This document shows positions 9,025 to 16,987 of a stretch of 64,000 bases of DNA, piece after piece. A program made the translations under genes and the position numbers. Below the pieces are notes generated by a model. That model was not told where the DNA came from and made no database searches. It saw only the letters and a list, made by a program, of their open reading frames with translations. Each line of letters opens with the position of its first letter. Position 1 is the stretch's first letter. The stretch is from Actinoplanes derwentensis (GTDB lineage: Bacteria; Actinomycetota; Actinomycetes; Mycobacteriales; Micromonosporaceae), in the NCBI RefSeq assembly GCF_900104725.1, contig NZ_LT629758.1, positions 4,974,501 through 5,038,500 of the forward strand, given 5' to 3'.

Positions 9025-9285
9025 TCAGACGATCTTTTCGTCGATCAGCGCCGCCAGGGTGCCGAGCGTGTCGAAGACCTCCGCGGTCACCTCGTCGTCG
9101 TCGATGCTCACGCCGAAACGCTCCTCCAGCGCGGCGATCAACTCCAGTACCGCCATCGAGTCGAGCTCGGGCAGATTTCCCAGCAACTGGGTGTCGGCGC
9201 CGATCGTCGCCGCCCGGTCCTCGATAGCCAGAACGGACACCAGAACCGCCTTGACGTCGTCGATGGTCGTACCGGTCAGGGCCAT
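9025..9285 (-). CDS. Acyl carrier protein
   Basis: An 86-residue acidic four-helix carrier protein with the phosphopantetheine attachment motif ELDSMAVLELI, the modified Ser being about residue 43. The ATG at 9283-9285 is fixed by GGAGG at 9293-9297. It lies 23 bp downstream of a PLP-dependent decarboxylase, which in turn follows an AMP-forming ligase. The trio suggests that the ligase activates an acid and loads it on this ACP. The same trio occurs beside exosortase/PEP-CTERM polysaccharide loci in Gram-negative bacteria. This is a dedicated ACP rather than the fatty-acid one, since no fab genes are nearby. Confidence 0.9.
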   Translation of the reverse strand: MALTGTTIDDVKAVLVSVLAIEDRAATIGADTQLLGNLPELDSMAVLELIAALEERFGVSIDDDEVTAEVFDTLGTLAALIDEKIV

Positions 9286-9308
9286 GGATTTACCTCCGGT
9301 GGAAAGGT

Positions 9309-10517
9309 TCACAGCAGCACCTCGGCGGGCGCCGGGTGGCTCAGGAAAGCGGTGGGGCTGGCGGTCAGACCGTAGGCGCCGGCCTGATGAAGCACGATCA
9401 GATCTCCGACAGCGGCCGGCGGCAGGGTCACGTCGTTGCCCAGCAGGTCGAGCGGCGTGCACAGGCAGCCGACCACGGTGACCTGCTCGGACGGCTCTTC
9501 GGCGACCCGGTTCCCGACAGCGATCGGATAGTTGCGGCGGATCACCTGGCCGAAGTTGCCGGACGCGGCCAGTTGGTGGTGCAGTCCCCCGTCGACGACC
9601 AGGAACGTCTTGCCGCGCGACACCTTGCGGTCGACGACCCGGGTCACGTAGACACCTGCCTCACCGACCAGGAACCGGCCCAGCTCGATCACCACCCGGG
9701 CGTCGGGCAGGCGCGGGCGGACCTCGTCGCGCAGCAGCGTCTCCAGGTTGCCGCCGATGGCGGCCAGATCCAACGGCCGATCCTTCCCGGTGTACGGGAT
9801 ACCGAAGCCGCCGCCCAGGTTGAGATACCGCACCGGTGCGGGGGCGTCACCGGCCAGCCGCAGCAGCAACTCGACGGTCCGGCGCTGGGCCTCGGCGATG
9901 ATCTCGGCGTTCAGGTTCTGCGACCCGGCGAAACAGTGGAACCCGAGCACCTCCAGATCGGTCCCGGCCAGTTCCTTGAGCAGCGCTGGAACCCGTTCGG
10001 CGTCGATCCCGAACTGCTGCGGCCCACCACCCATCCGCATGCCCGATCCCTTGACCGAGAAGTCCGGGTTGACCCGTACCGCGACCCGCGGCCGGACCCC
10101 CAGCGCCGAACCGACACGTGCGATCCGGGCGGCCTCGGTCTCCGACTCCACCTCGATCGTCACACCGGCCGCGACCGCCTGCCGCAGTTCCGGGTCCCGT
10201 TTGCCGGGCCCGGCGAAACTCACCCGGTCCGGCGGTTTCACGGTGTCCAGCGCGGTCCGCATCTCCAGCGCCGACGCCACGTCCAGCGAGTCGACAAGGG
10301 TGCTCAGGTGCTGCACCACGGCCGGCATCGGGTTCGCCTTGATCGCATAGCTGAGCTGCAGATCCGCCGGCAGGTGCTCACGCAGCAGCGCGACCCGTTC
10401 GGTGAGCAGCCGCCGGTCGTACGCGAAGAAGGGTGTGCTCCCGACCCGTTCGGCCAGCCGCTCCACCGGCACCCCACCGACCGCCAACTGCCCGTCGACC
10501 TGTTCGAACTCGGTCAT
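9309..10517 (-). CDS. PLP-dependent decarboxylase, DAP/ornithine (alanine-racemase fold) family
   Basis: 402 residues. The PLP lysine is in YAIKANP (about residue 60), followed by a beta/alpha barrel with a glycine-rich phosphate loop LNLGGGFGIPY and a C-terminal strand domain carrying a catalytic-type Cys in VVGCLCTPLD. It most resembles the exosortase-associated branch of the family (the PEP-CTERM pyridoxal-dependent decarboxylase group) rather than LysA itself. Expected chemistry is decarboxylation of an amino acid, possibly while bound to the ACP. The ATG at 10515-10517 was chosen because GGAGGTGA lies just upstream; a longer frame beginning 33 nt earlier has no better site. It is preceded by a 77-bp duplicated-junction insert. 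Confidence 0.88.
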   Translation of the reverse strand: MTEFEQVDGQLAVGGVPVERLAERVGSTPFFAYDRRLLTERVALLREHLPADLQLSYAIKANPMPAVVQHLSTLVDSLDVASALEMRTALDTVKPPDRVSFAGPGKRDPELRQAVAAGVTIEVESETEAARIARVGSALGVRPRVAVRVNPDFSVKGSGMRMGGGPQQFGIDAERVPALLKELAGTDLEVLGFHCFAGSQNLNAEIIAEAQRRTVELLLRLAGDAPAPVRYLNLGGGFGIPYTGKDRPLDLAAIGGNLETLLRDEVRPRLPDARVVIELGRFLVGEAGVYVTRVVDRKVSRGKTFLVVDGGLHHQLAASGNFGQVIRRNYPIAVGNRVAEEPSEQVTVVGCLCTPLDLLGNDVTLPPAAVGDLIVLHQAGAYGLTASPTAFLSHPAPAEVLL

Positions 10518-10594
10518 GCCGTCACCTCCGCTTCGCTCCGGCGCCGCCATGACTCAAATACTGAGCTCGATGATTCGCTCGCAAGCTCGCTCAT
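10514..10594 (-). other. 26-codon mini-ORF formed by a short insert at an ATGA junction
   Basis: Starting at the ATG at 10592-10594, which overlaps the ligase stop by 4 nt, 26 codons run to a TGA that itself overlaps the decarboxylase ATG by 4 nt. The peptide is Ser/Glu/Arg-rich, beginning MSELASES and ending EAEVTA. The ligase also ends EVTA, because both borders are copies of the same 18 bases. The insert thus keeps stop/start coupling on both sides. Whether the peptide has a role is unknown; it could simply preserve translational coupling. Confidence 0.5.
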
Positions 10595-10608
10595 GCCGTC
10601 ACCTCCGC
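10514..10608. repeat. 18-bp direct repeats flanking a short insert
   Basis: TCATGCCGTCACCTCCGC occurs at 10514-10531 and 10591-10608, 77 bp apart. Each copy, read on the minus strand, is a Shine-Dalgarno site plus ATGA. The 59 bases between the copies include GCGAGC/GAGCGA-type runs. The pattern fits a small repetitive element or duplication inserted at a gene junction. Confidence 0.7.
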
Positions 10609-12093
10609 GCGCAGCAGGTTGCGGTCGAACTTGCCGTTCGGGGAACGCGGCAGCTCCGGCCGCACCTGGACGTCCTTGGGCAGCATGTAGAGCGGCAGAT
10701 CCTTCTTCAGGGCCGCTTTCAGCGCGTCCACGTCCAGTTCGTCGCCGGCCGGGCTGACGATCAGCACGATCCGGTGGCCGAGCTTCGGATCCGGCAGACC
10801 GAGCGCGACGGCGTCCCGGACCAGGCCGGTGCCGTAGACGACCTCCTCGATCTCGGTCGGGCTGACCCGGTACCCGGACGTCTTGATCATGTCGTCGGTG
10901 CGGCCCACGAAGTAGAGGAAACCCTGTTCGTCGCGGACCACCGAGTCACCGGACCAGACCGCCGGCTCCGGCAGCAGCGCGCCCTCGGTGCCGGGCAGTG
11001 GCCGGAACCGTTCGGCGGTGCGCTGCGGGTCGTTCCAGTAACCCAGGGCCACCAGGGCGCCCCGGTGCACCAGCTCGCCCTCCTCCCCCGGATCACAGAC
11101 GCTGCCGTCCGGGCGGACCACCAGGATCTCCGCGTTCGGAATCGCCTTGCCGATCGAGTCGGGCCGCCGGTCCACCTGCGCCGGATCGAGGTAGGTGGAC
11201 CGGAACGCCTCAGTCAACCCGTACATCAGAAACGGTCTGGCCTCGGGGAACAGCGACCGCAACCGGTCCAGCGTGGTTTTCGGCATCCGCCCGCCGGTGT
11301 TGGCGAACAGGCGCAACCCGCGGCCGGTCTGTTCCGGCCAGGTCTGCTCGGCCAATTGGATCCAGAGCGGCGGTACGCACGTCAGAGCGGTCACGCCGTG
11401 CCGGGTGCAGAGTTTCACCACGTCCCGCGGCAGCAGATAGTTGACCAGGACCACGTGCGCGCGGACCGCGAACGACGTGGTGAGCTGGCTGAACCCGGCG
11501 TCGAAGCTGAGCGGCAGCGCGGCAAGCACCACGTCGTCCCCGGTCAGTTCCAGGTAGGTGCTGACGCTCTCCGCCCCGGCCAGCAGGTTGCGGTGCGAGA
11601 GCACGACACCCTTGGGCCGGCCGGTGCTGCCGGAGGTGTAGAGGATCGCCGCCACTTCCACGTCGACGCCGGTGACCGGCTCCTCCTCGCCGGTCAGCGC
11701 GTCCCACTCCGGCGAGCCCACCACGATCACCTGCCGCAGCGACTTGACCTGCTCCAGTTCGTCCCCCAGCGCCTCAAGGCGGTCGGGTGTGGTGATCAGG
11801 ACCCGCACGTCGCAGTCGGCGAGGATGTACGCCACCTGTTTGGCCCGCAGCACCGGGTTGACCGGTACGAACGCTCCCCCCGCGTACGAGGTGGCGAAGA
11901 TCGCGGTGACCGTCTCGATCCGTTTGTCGAGGTAGACGGCGACCCGGTCGCCCTTGTCGATCAGCCGCCGCAGCCCGGCGCCCTTGGCCCGGACCTCCCG
12001 CCACAGGGTGGCGTAGGAGACGGTCTCGTCGCGGTAGGTCAATGCCGGTGAGTCGGCTGCCCCGGCCAGCAGGTCGTGCAGTCGGATACGCAT
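10591..12093 (-). CDS. AMP-forming acyl/aminoacyl-CoA (or ACP) ligase
   Basis: About 500 residues of the ANL superfamily. The phosphate loop LYTSGSTGRPKGV, the YGLTEAF adenine-binding motif, GYWND and the hinge/catalytic-lysine motif SPNGKFDR near the C terminus are all intact, so it should adenylate a carboxylic acid and thioesterify it to CoA or a carrier protein. Operon position upstream of a decarboxylase and an ACP suggests the ACP is the acceptor. Related ligases occur in exosortase-type polysaccharide loci. The ATG at 12091-12093 has a GGAAG site; an alternative GTG at 12118-12120 overlaps the upstream GNAT stop by 4 nt and would add nine residues. The 3' end is one arm of the 18-bp repeat. 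Confidence 0.87.
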   Translation of the reverse strand: MRIRLHDLLAGAADSPALTYRDETVSYATLWREVRAKGAGLRRLIDKGDRVAVYLDKRIETVTAIFATSYAGGAFVPVNPVLRAKQVAYILADCDVRVLITTPDRLEALGDELEQVKSLRQVIVVGSPEWDALTGEEEPVTGVDVEVAAILYTSGSTGRPKGVVLSHRNLLAGAESVSTYLELTGDDVVLAALPLSFDAGFSQLTTSFAVRAHVVLVNYLLPRDVVKLCTRHGVTALTCVPPLWIQLAEQTWPEQTGRGLRLFANTGGRMPKTTLDRLRSLFPEARPFLMYGLTEAFRSTYLDPAQVDRRPDSIGKAIPNAEILVVRPDGSVCDPGEEGELVHRGALVALGYWNDPQRTAERFRPLPGTEGALLPEPAVWSGDSVVRDEQGFLYFVGRTDDMIKTSGYRVSPTEIEEVVYGTGLVRDAVALGLPDPKLGHRIVLIVSPAGDELDVDALKAALKKDLPLYMLPKDVQVRPELPRSPNGKFDRNLLRAEVTA

Positions 12094-12116
12094 TCGTCTT
12101 CCGATCGTCGTGGTGG

Positions 12117-12956
12117 TCACCAGCTCAGGCAGGTCAGTTCGCTGTAGAGGTAGTCGACGTCGCGTTCGGCCAGGTCACCGCGGTACATCTTGCGGCGGGT
12201 GTCCGGCAGCATCCGGGACAGCCGGGGCCGGTGACCGGCCACCCGGATCTCGGCCAGCAACGCCGGGATCCCGTGCCGCAACAGCAGGTGGCTCTGGAAC
12301 CGGCGGCGCAGCACCCGGAACAGGCCGGGGTCGCTGACGTGCAGCAGCGACGCGAACAGCGGCAGGCCCTTGCGGCGGTCGGTCCGGTAGATGACGTGGC
12401 AGTACCGGCCGCGGTGAGTCAGCATCACCTGCCGGGCCGCTGCGGCGGTCGCGTGATCCCGGTAGATCTGCAGGTCGGCGCCGCGCAGTGTGCTCTCCAA
12501 GGCGGCCGGATCGGTGCTCAGCCGCCCCGGCGCCGACGGCCACGGCAGGTTCGGCGCCAGAGCGGTGGCGGTGTCCACGAAACGGAATCCCAGACGGGTG
12601 TTCATAGGAACCACGGTGCCGCTCGGCGAGAGATCGGTGAAGACGTGTCCCTCCTGAGAGAGAAGCGCCTTCAGCAACTTCAGACTGTGGAACCGGTGCT
12701 GAGGCAGCACACACCACGCGCCCAGATTGCAGATCCGCCGGCCGTCGCGCTCCGAGTAGAACGCCAGATACACCCCGGCGATCTCGTCCTGCTCGTCCCG
12801 CAGCAGGAAGCCGTGATTGGGGGCCTCCACCTTCCACGGGACCTGGATCGCCCGCTCCCACGAGTCCGCGCTGACCCGCGCGTTCAGGTGCTCGTACAGG
12901 AAACGTGCCACCGCCGGGACGTCAGCTGTCGTGATGGGCGCCGTCTGCGGAGCCAT
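12117..12956 (-). CDS. GNAT-like acyltransferase of the polysaccharide locus
   Basis: A 279-residue protein. The N-terminal ~150 residues match a GNAT fold, with VPAVARFLYEHL, then DEIAGVYLAFYSE (strands 2-3) and an acetyl-CoA loop-like LPQHRFHSLKLLKALL followed by NTRLGFRFVD. The C-terminal ~120 residues are basic and unassigned. It probably N- or O-acylates a sugar or amine, perhaps with the ACP-bound acyl group made by its neighbours. The ATG at 12954-12956 has AGGGTGA upstream. It is the first gene of the ligase-decarboxylase-ACP group, 111 bp after the O-antigen polymerase-like gene. Confidence 0.75.
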   Translation of the reverse strand: MAPQTAPITTADVPAVARFLYEHLNARVSADSWERAIQVPWKVEAPNHGFLLRDEQDEIAGVYLAFYSERDGRRICNLGAWCVLPQHRFHSLKLLKALLSQEGHVFTDLSPSGTVVPMNTRLGFRFVDTATALAPNLPWPSAPGRLSTDPAALESTLRGADLQIYRDHATAAAARQVMLTHRGRYCHVIYRTDRRKGLPLFASLLHVSDPGLFRVLRRRFQSHLLLRHGIPALLAEIRVAGHRPRLSRMLPDTRRKMYRGDLAERDVDYLYSELTCLSW

Positions 12957-13013
12957 CGTCACCCTTTCCCTGTGCACATCGGACGGTCCACGGTGTCACA
13001 GACTCCGGCCGGT

Positions 13014-13029
13014 GTCGGTCCTTACCGAC
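13014..13029. other. Short perfect hairpin between the polymerase-like and GNAT genes
   Basis: GTCGGT-CCTT-ACCGAC forms a 6-bp stem with a 4-nt loop, 38 nt past the stop of the O-antigen polymerase-like gene. There is no T-tract, so it is not a classical intrinsic terminator. It could attenuate transcription or bind a regulator. Confidence 0.3.
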
Positions 13030-13067
13030 CGGTCCGGCACACGCTCGGACCATGCGTCGCGAGGCCG

Positions 13068-14438
13068 TCATTCGAACAGCCGCTTGACATGGGACGTGCG
13101 GACGACCCGAGCCGGGTGAGTGAAACGCCAGACCGCACCGGAGAGGCCCGACATCAGCGCGAGAGTGAACGCGAACGTGGTGAAACTGAACGAGTCGAAG
13201 GTGGCCCCGACCAGGATCGCGACCACCTGGCTGGAGATCAGGGCGGCACAGAGGTGCTTGTCCTCGGCGGTGGTGGACCGCCGGAGCGCGACCCCGGCCT
13301 GGGCGATACAGGTGATGTGCAGGGCGGCCAGCGCGACCAGGCCGACGATGCCGTAGGTCACCAGCGTCATCAGCCACTGGTTGTCGAGCATGATGTAGAG
13401 GTCCGGGATCAGGGTCCCCGGGCCGCGGCCGAGCCAGGGCCGCTGGCTGAACCAGTACGACACCATCTCGTAGTCCTCGGTGCGGCCGGTGATGCTGGGG
13501 TCCTCGTCGGCACTCAGGAACATCGACTTCAGGGTGCCGAGCACCCCGGGGCGCACCACGGCCATCGCCACCAGCGCGGCCATCCCGACGAACAGCATGT
13601 TGTAGCGGGTCCGCCAGCTCCAGGCGAAGAACATCACGCCCACCGCGGCGACCAGGGCCAGGATCCCGGTCCGGGAGATCGCGATCGGCACGGCCACCGC
13701 GATCACCCCGGTCAGCGCGGCGTAGAAGCGGCGGCTGCGCCGGGTCGGCGAGTACATCGCGAAGTGCAGGCCGAACGGGACCGCCATGGCCAGCACGGTG
13801 CTGAACTCGATGTAGTGGATAGCGGTGCCGGCCACCCGGAACAGGCCCTCGTCACCACGCTTCTGGAAGTCGGCCATCTCAGCCTTGATCTCCAGGCCCG
13901 GCACGATCAGGTTCTGGGCGATGTCGTACTCGAACAGCGACTGGATCAGGCCGATCACGGCCATGAACGCGGCCGCCCAGAGGAACACCCGCAGGATCTT
14001 GCGCAGGCGCTCCCAGTTGGCCACCCCGTCGGCCGCCATCAGCACCAGGCCGATGAACTGGAAGGTGACCAGCAGGGTGAAGTTCTGCCGGTTCGCCTCC
14101 AGGGTCGGCAGACCGCGCAACATCCCGGCGGTGTACGACAACAGGGTCGACACCAGGTAGAACAGCATCGTCCAGCGCAGCGGCTGGGGGCCCATCAGGA
14201 ACAGGGTCGGGCTCAGCCGGGCGATCAGCCACCAGGCGAACAGGCCCATCGCCAGCACCAGCGCCGGGCGGCCCGCGAAGGTCAGGCCCGGCACGATCAG
14301 CGCGGCCGGCAGGCAGTAGAGCAGCAGCACCAGCAGAGCGATGACAGTGGCGGTGTCCAGCCGGACCTGCAGTCGCCGGGAGGTGTAGGTGCCCGGGCCG
14401 ATCAGCGACGGCTCGAGATCGACCGGATGGACGGTCAT
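13068..14438 (-). CDS. O-antigen polymerase/ligase-like membrane protein (Wzy/WaaL family)
   Basis: 456 residues with about 11-12 hydrophobic helices and one large extracytoplasmic loop before the last helices, the layout of the O-antigen ligase/polymerase superfamily. The loop contains SITGRTEDYEMVSYWFSQRP and WLGRGPGT, matching the (x)GRG/W..GRT features of Wzy_C proteins. It should join polyprenyl-linked repeat units outside the membrane. The ATG at 14436-14438 overlaps the stop of the Wzz-like gene by 4 nt, and the pair forms a polymerase/length-regulator unit. It is the only polymerase candidate in the window. Confidence 0.85.
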   Translation of the reverse strand: MTVHPVDLEPSLIGPGTYTSRRLQVRLDTATVIALLVLLLYCLPAALIVPGLTFAGRPALVLAMGLFAWWLIARLSPTLFLMGPQPLRWTMLFYLVSTLLSYTAGMLRGLPTLEANRQNFTLLVTFQFIGLVLMAADGVANWERLRKILRVFLWAAAFMAVIGLIQSLFEYDIAQNLIVPGLEIKAEMADFQKRGDEGLFRVAGTAIHYIEFSTVLAMAVPFGLHFAMYSPTRRSRRFYAALTGVIAVAVPIAISRTGILALVAAVGVMFFAWSWRTRYNMLFVGMAALVAMAVVRPGVLGTLKSMFLSADEDPSITGRTEDYEMVSYWFSQRPWLGRGPGTLIPDLYIMLDNQWLMTLVTYGIVGLVALAALHITCIAQAGVALRRSTTAEDKHLCAALISSQVVAILVGATFDSFSFTTFAFTLALMSGLSGAVWRFTHPARVVRTSHVKRLFE

Positions 14439-15343
14439 GACCGCTTTTTCGGCGAGTTCCAGTTCTTGTACGGCATGGGCAGCACGACCGTGGCGTCCAC
14501 CGGCGCCGCCGGAGCCGGAACCGGAGTGGCCGGCGCGTTCGTGTCCCGCTGGGCGTGTGCCGACCGGTGACGGGTCTCCGTCGAGTGCCGCACCCCGCCG
14601 CCCTGACGTGGCTGCGGAATCAGGGCCTGCGTGCGCTCCGCGTCGTCGGACAGCCCGGCCTGCCGGGTGGACACCGGCTCGGACTTCACCGAGGCCGGCG
14701 GCGCCGGGCCGTCACCGGTCGTCTTGCGGTGCTTGCGGCGGCGCAGCCAGTAGTCCAGCGCGATGGTCGCCGCGGTGGTCAGCAGCACGCCCAGACCGGC
14801 GGCCACGATCAGGACCCGTTTGCGGGTGCTGGTGTCCTGCTCCGGCGCACTGCCGTCGTTGATCACCAGCGTGGTGATGGTGTCCTCTTCGAGGGCGTCG
14901 TACTGCTTCTGCTTGGCGGCGATGTCGTCCTGGAGCAGCTTGATCACCCGCTGGACGGTGGCGGTCGCCTGCTCCCGGCTGTCCCCGACGACCTCGATCT
15001 CGTAGAGCGGGGTGCGCTCGTTCATCACCACCGTGACGCTGTCGGACAGGCCCTGGTCGGCCATCTTCTCCAGGGTGGCCGGGTTGGACACGGTGAGGGA
15101 GGCCGCGTTGGCCAGCGCCGCGTAACCGAGGTCGAGCCACGGGTTGGACGGTTTGGGCTTGGCGTCCGGGTCGATCGGCTTACCACTGCTGGGCGCCGGG
15201 ATGAGCTGCATGTAACCCAGCGCCTTGTAGTCGGGCGAGACCTGCTGAGCCGCCAGGAAGACGACCGCGACCGTGGCCGCGAGCATCGGCACGGCGAAAT
15301 ACCACCGGCGGAGCAGCAGCCTGGTGAGGTCCCAGAGGTCCAC
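14435..15343 (-). CDS. Wzz/YveK-type chain-length determinant protein
   Basis: 302 residues. A membrane helix near the N terminus (YFAVPMLAATVAVVFLAAQQ), an extracytoplasmic coiled region with periodic Gln/Glu (for example DDIAAKQKQYDALEED), a second membrane helix (VLIVAAGLGVLLTTAATIAL) and a Pro/Ala-rich cytoplasmic tail fit polysaccharide co-polymerases. No tyrosine-kinase domain is attached. The GTG at 15341-15343 was chosen because GAGAGGGA sits 6-7 nt upstream and the protein then begins VDLWDLTRLL, where family members start. It should set polymer length with the adjacent Wzy-like protein. Confidence 0.82.
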   Translation of the reverse strand: MDLWDLTRLLLRRWYFAVPMLAATVAVVFLAAQQVSPDYKALGYMQLIPAPSSGKPIDPDAKPKPSNPWLDLGYAALANAASLTVSNPATLEKMADQGLSDSVTVVMNERTPLYEIEVVGDSREQATATVQRVIKLLQDDIAAKQKQYDALEEDTITTLVINDGSAPEQDTSTRKRVLIVAAGLGVLLTTAATIALDYWLRRRKHRKTTGDGPAPPASVKSEPVSTRQAGLSDDAERTQALIPQPRQGGGVRHSTETRHRSAHAQRDTNAPATPVPAPAAPVDATVVLPMPYKNWNSPKKRS

Positions 15344-15730
15344 AATTTCCCTCTCGATCGAACGGGTCGATGCACGACCCTGCACGACTCGGTGGCGAGT
15401 CGTCCATCCACCTTCGATCTTAGGCATCCGGCCGTCCGGACCGAATCGAGCGGCTGTCATAAAACCGACAAGCCCTTCGGCTGAAGTCAATGTCGTGCCA
15501 GCGAAAGCACAAATTCGGCCATACCCCGACAAGTACCGTCCACGATGTACCGACAATCCCGCATTATGCGGTTAGAAGTGCGATTCGGGCTTTACCCCGG
15601 AAGTCGTGGCATCTCGATGCTCATCATTGAAAGGATGACCCGCGGGTGGTCCGGACGGCCGGTTGCTGAGCCCCGTTCGGATCCAGCACTGTCGTCAGGT
15701 TCGGAGTGACCAAAGGAGACGGACGACACC
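15344..15730. promoter_or_regulatory. Divergent intergenic region between the two polysaccharide operons
   Basis: 387 bp without a gene, less GC-rich than its flanks. It must hold the promoters for the leftward wzz-like unit and the rightward glycosyltransferase unit. It contains a 13-bp palindrome CCGCATTATGCGG at 15559-15571 and three direct copies of CCGACAA at 15465-15471, 15526-15532 and 15550-15556. No -10/-35 pair can be chosen with confidence. AAGGAG at 15713-15718 serves the rightward gene. Confidence 0.55.
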
Positions 15731-16987
15731 ATGGCCGGGAAACCGCACGTCACGATCCTCATCGCCAACCTGCCGGCCGAACGGGACCGCCGCGTCATCC
15801 GGGAGTGCCTGACCCTGGAGGAGAAGGGCTTCGACGTCACGGTCATCGCCCCCCGCGGCGACAAGGACCTGCGCGTCCTGCCGGGCAGCCGCGACACCCG
15901 GCTCAAGCCGTACCCGGTCAGGATCTACGGCGGCGGGGTGCTCACCTACGCCGTCGAGTTCGGCTGGTCCCTGTTCTGCATCGCGATCCGGCTGATCGGC
16001 GAGATCCTCGCCGGGCGCGCGCACGCCGTGCAGGTCTGCAACCCGCCGGACGTCTACTGGCCGCTCGCGCTGCTGCTGCGGGCCCTCGGCCGGCCCTGGG
16101 TCTTCGACCACCACGACCTGAGCCCGGAGGTCTACGCCTCCCGGGTCGGCGCTTCCGAGACACCGAACAAGTGGGCGATGCGGACACTCGTCGCCATGGA
16201 GTGGCTGACCCTGCGCACCGCCACCGAGGTGGTCGCCACCAACGAGTCGTTCAAGGACAACGCGGTCCGGCGCGGCGTCGACCCGGCGAAGGTCATCGTG
16301 GTCCGCAACGGCCCGGCCGCCCGCGAGATCGCGCCTTTCCAGTACGTGGAGGGCGATCCTCACAAGATCGTCTACCTCGGTGTCTTCGGCCCGCAGGACA
16401 ACGTCGAGGGTGTCGTCCTGGCCGCCGAGGAACTGGCCCGCCGACGGGGCCGGACCGGCTGGAAGGTGATCCTGGCCGGGGACGGCGAGAGCATGCCGTC
16501 GGTGCGCCGTCTCGCCGCCGAGCGCAAGGTCGAGGACGTCGTCGAGTTCACCGGCTGGCTCGACGGCCCCGCCGTCGACGAACTGCTGCGGTCGGCCACC
16601 ATCGCGGTCCAGCCCGACCTGCCGACCCGGATGAACGACCTGTCGACGATGGCCAAGACCGTCGAGTACGTGGGCCGTGGCCTGCCCGTGGTCGCCGCCG
16701 ACCTGACCGAGACCCGCGCCACCCTCGGGGACGCCGGGGCCTACGTGCCGACCGGGGCCCCCGAGGAGTTCGCCGAAGCCCTCGACACGCTGCTCGACGA
16801 CCCGGACCGGCGGCGGCAGATGAGCAAACTCGGGCGCGAGCGGTTCCTCGGGCAGCTCTCCTGGGAGCACCAGGCCGGACCGTACGCCGCGGTCTTCCAG
16901 CGTCTCCTCGCCAAGCGCCTCCCGCCGGCCCCGATCCCCCGGCAGCGTTCCGGCAGCTCGATGCCGGCCCCGGAGAGGCACCGATGA
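15731..16987 (+). CDS. Family 4 glycosyltransferase
   Basis: 418 residues, GT-B fold. The N terminus (VTILIANLPAERDRRVIRE) and a central acceptor region DHHDLSPEVYASR precede a C-terminal donor domain with a YLGVFGPQDNVE strand. An STMAKTVEYVGRGLPVVAAD segment replaces the usual E.FG...EAMA.G.PV nucleotide-sugar loop and resembles ExoK/WcaC-like relatives. It should add a sugar to a lipid-linked glycan. AAGGAG lies 12 nt upstream of the ATG, slightly far. It is the first gene of a three-gene rightward operon in which each stop overlaps the next start by 4 nt. Confidence 0.87.
   Translation: MAGKPHVTILIANLPAERDRRVIRECLTLEEKGFDVTVIAPRGDKDLRVLPGSRDTRLKPYPVRIYGGGVLTYAVEFGWSLFCIAIRLIGEILAGRAHAVQVCNPPDVYWPLALLLRALGRPWVFDHHDLSPEVYASRVGASETPNKWAMRTLVAMEWLTLRTATEVVATNESFKDNAVRRGVDPAKVIVVRNGPAAREIAPFQYVEGDPHKIVYLGVFGPQDNVEGVVLAAEELARRRGRTGWKVILAGDGESMPSVRRLAAERKVEDVVEFTGWLDGPAVDELLRSATIAVQPDLPTRMNDLSTMAKTVEYVGRGLPVVAADLTETRATLGDAGAYVPTGAPEEFAEALDTLLDDPDRRRQMSKLGRERFLGQLSWEHQAGPYAAVFQRLLAKRLPPAPIPRQRSGSSMPAPERHR

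Noticed and set aside
9025..12120. Nonribosomal peptide synthetase cluster
   Set aside because: Only one stand-alone adenylating enzyme and one carrier protein, no condensation or thioesterase domain; the context is polysaccharide synthesis.
13014..13029. Intrinsic terminator after the polymerase-like gene
   Set aside because: The stem is only 6 bp and lacks a T-tract; kept only as a weak hairpin.
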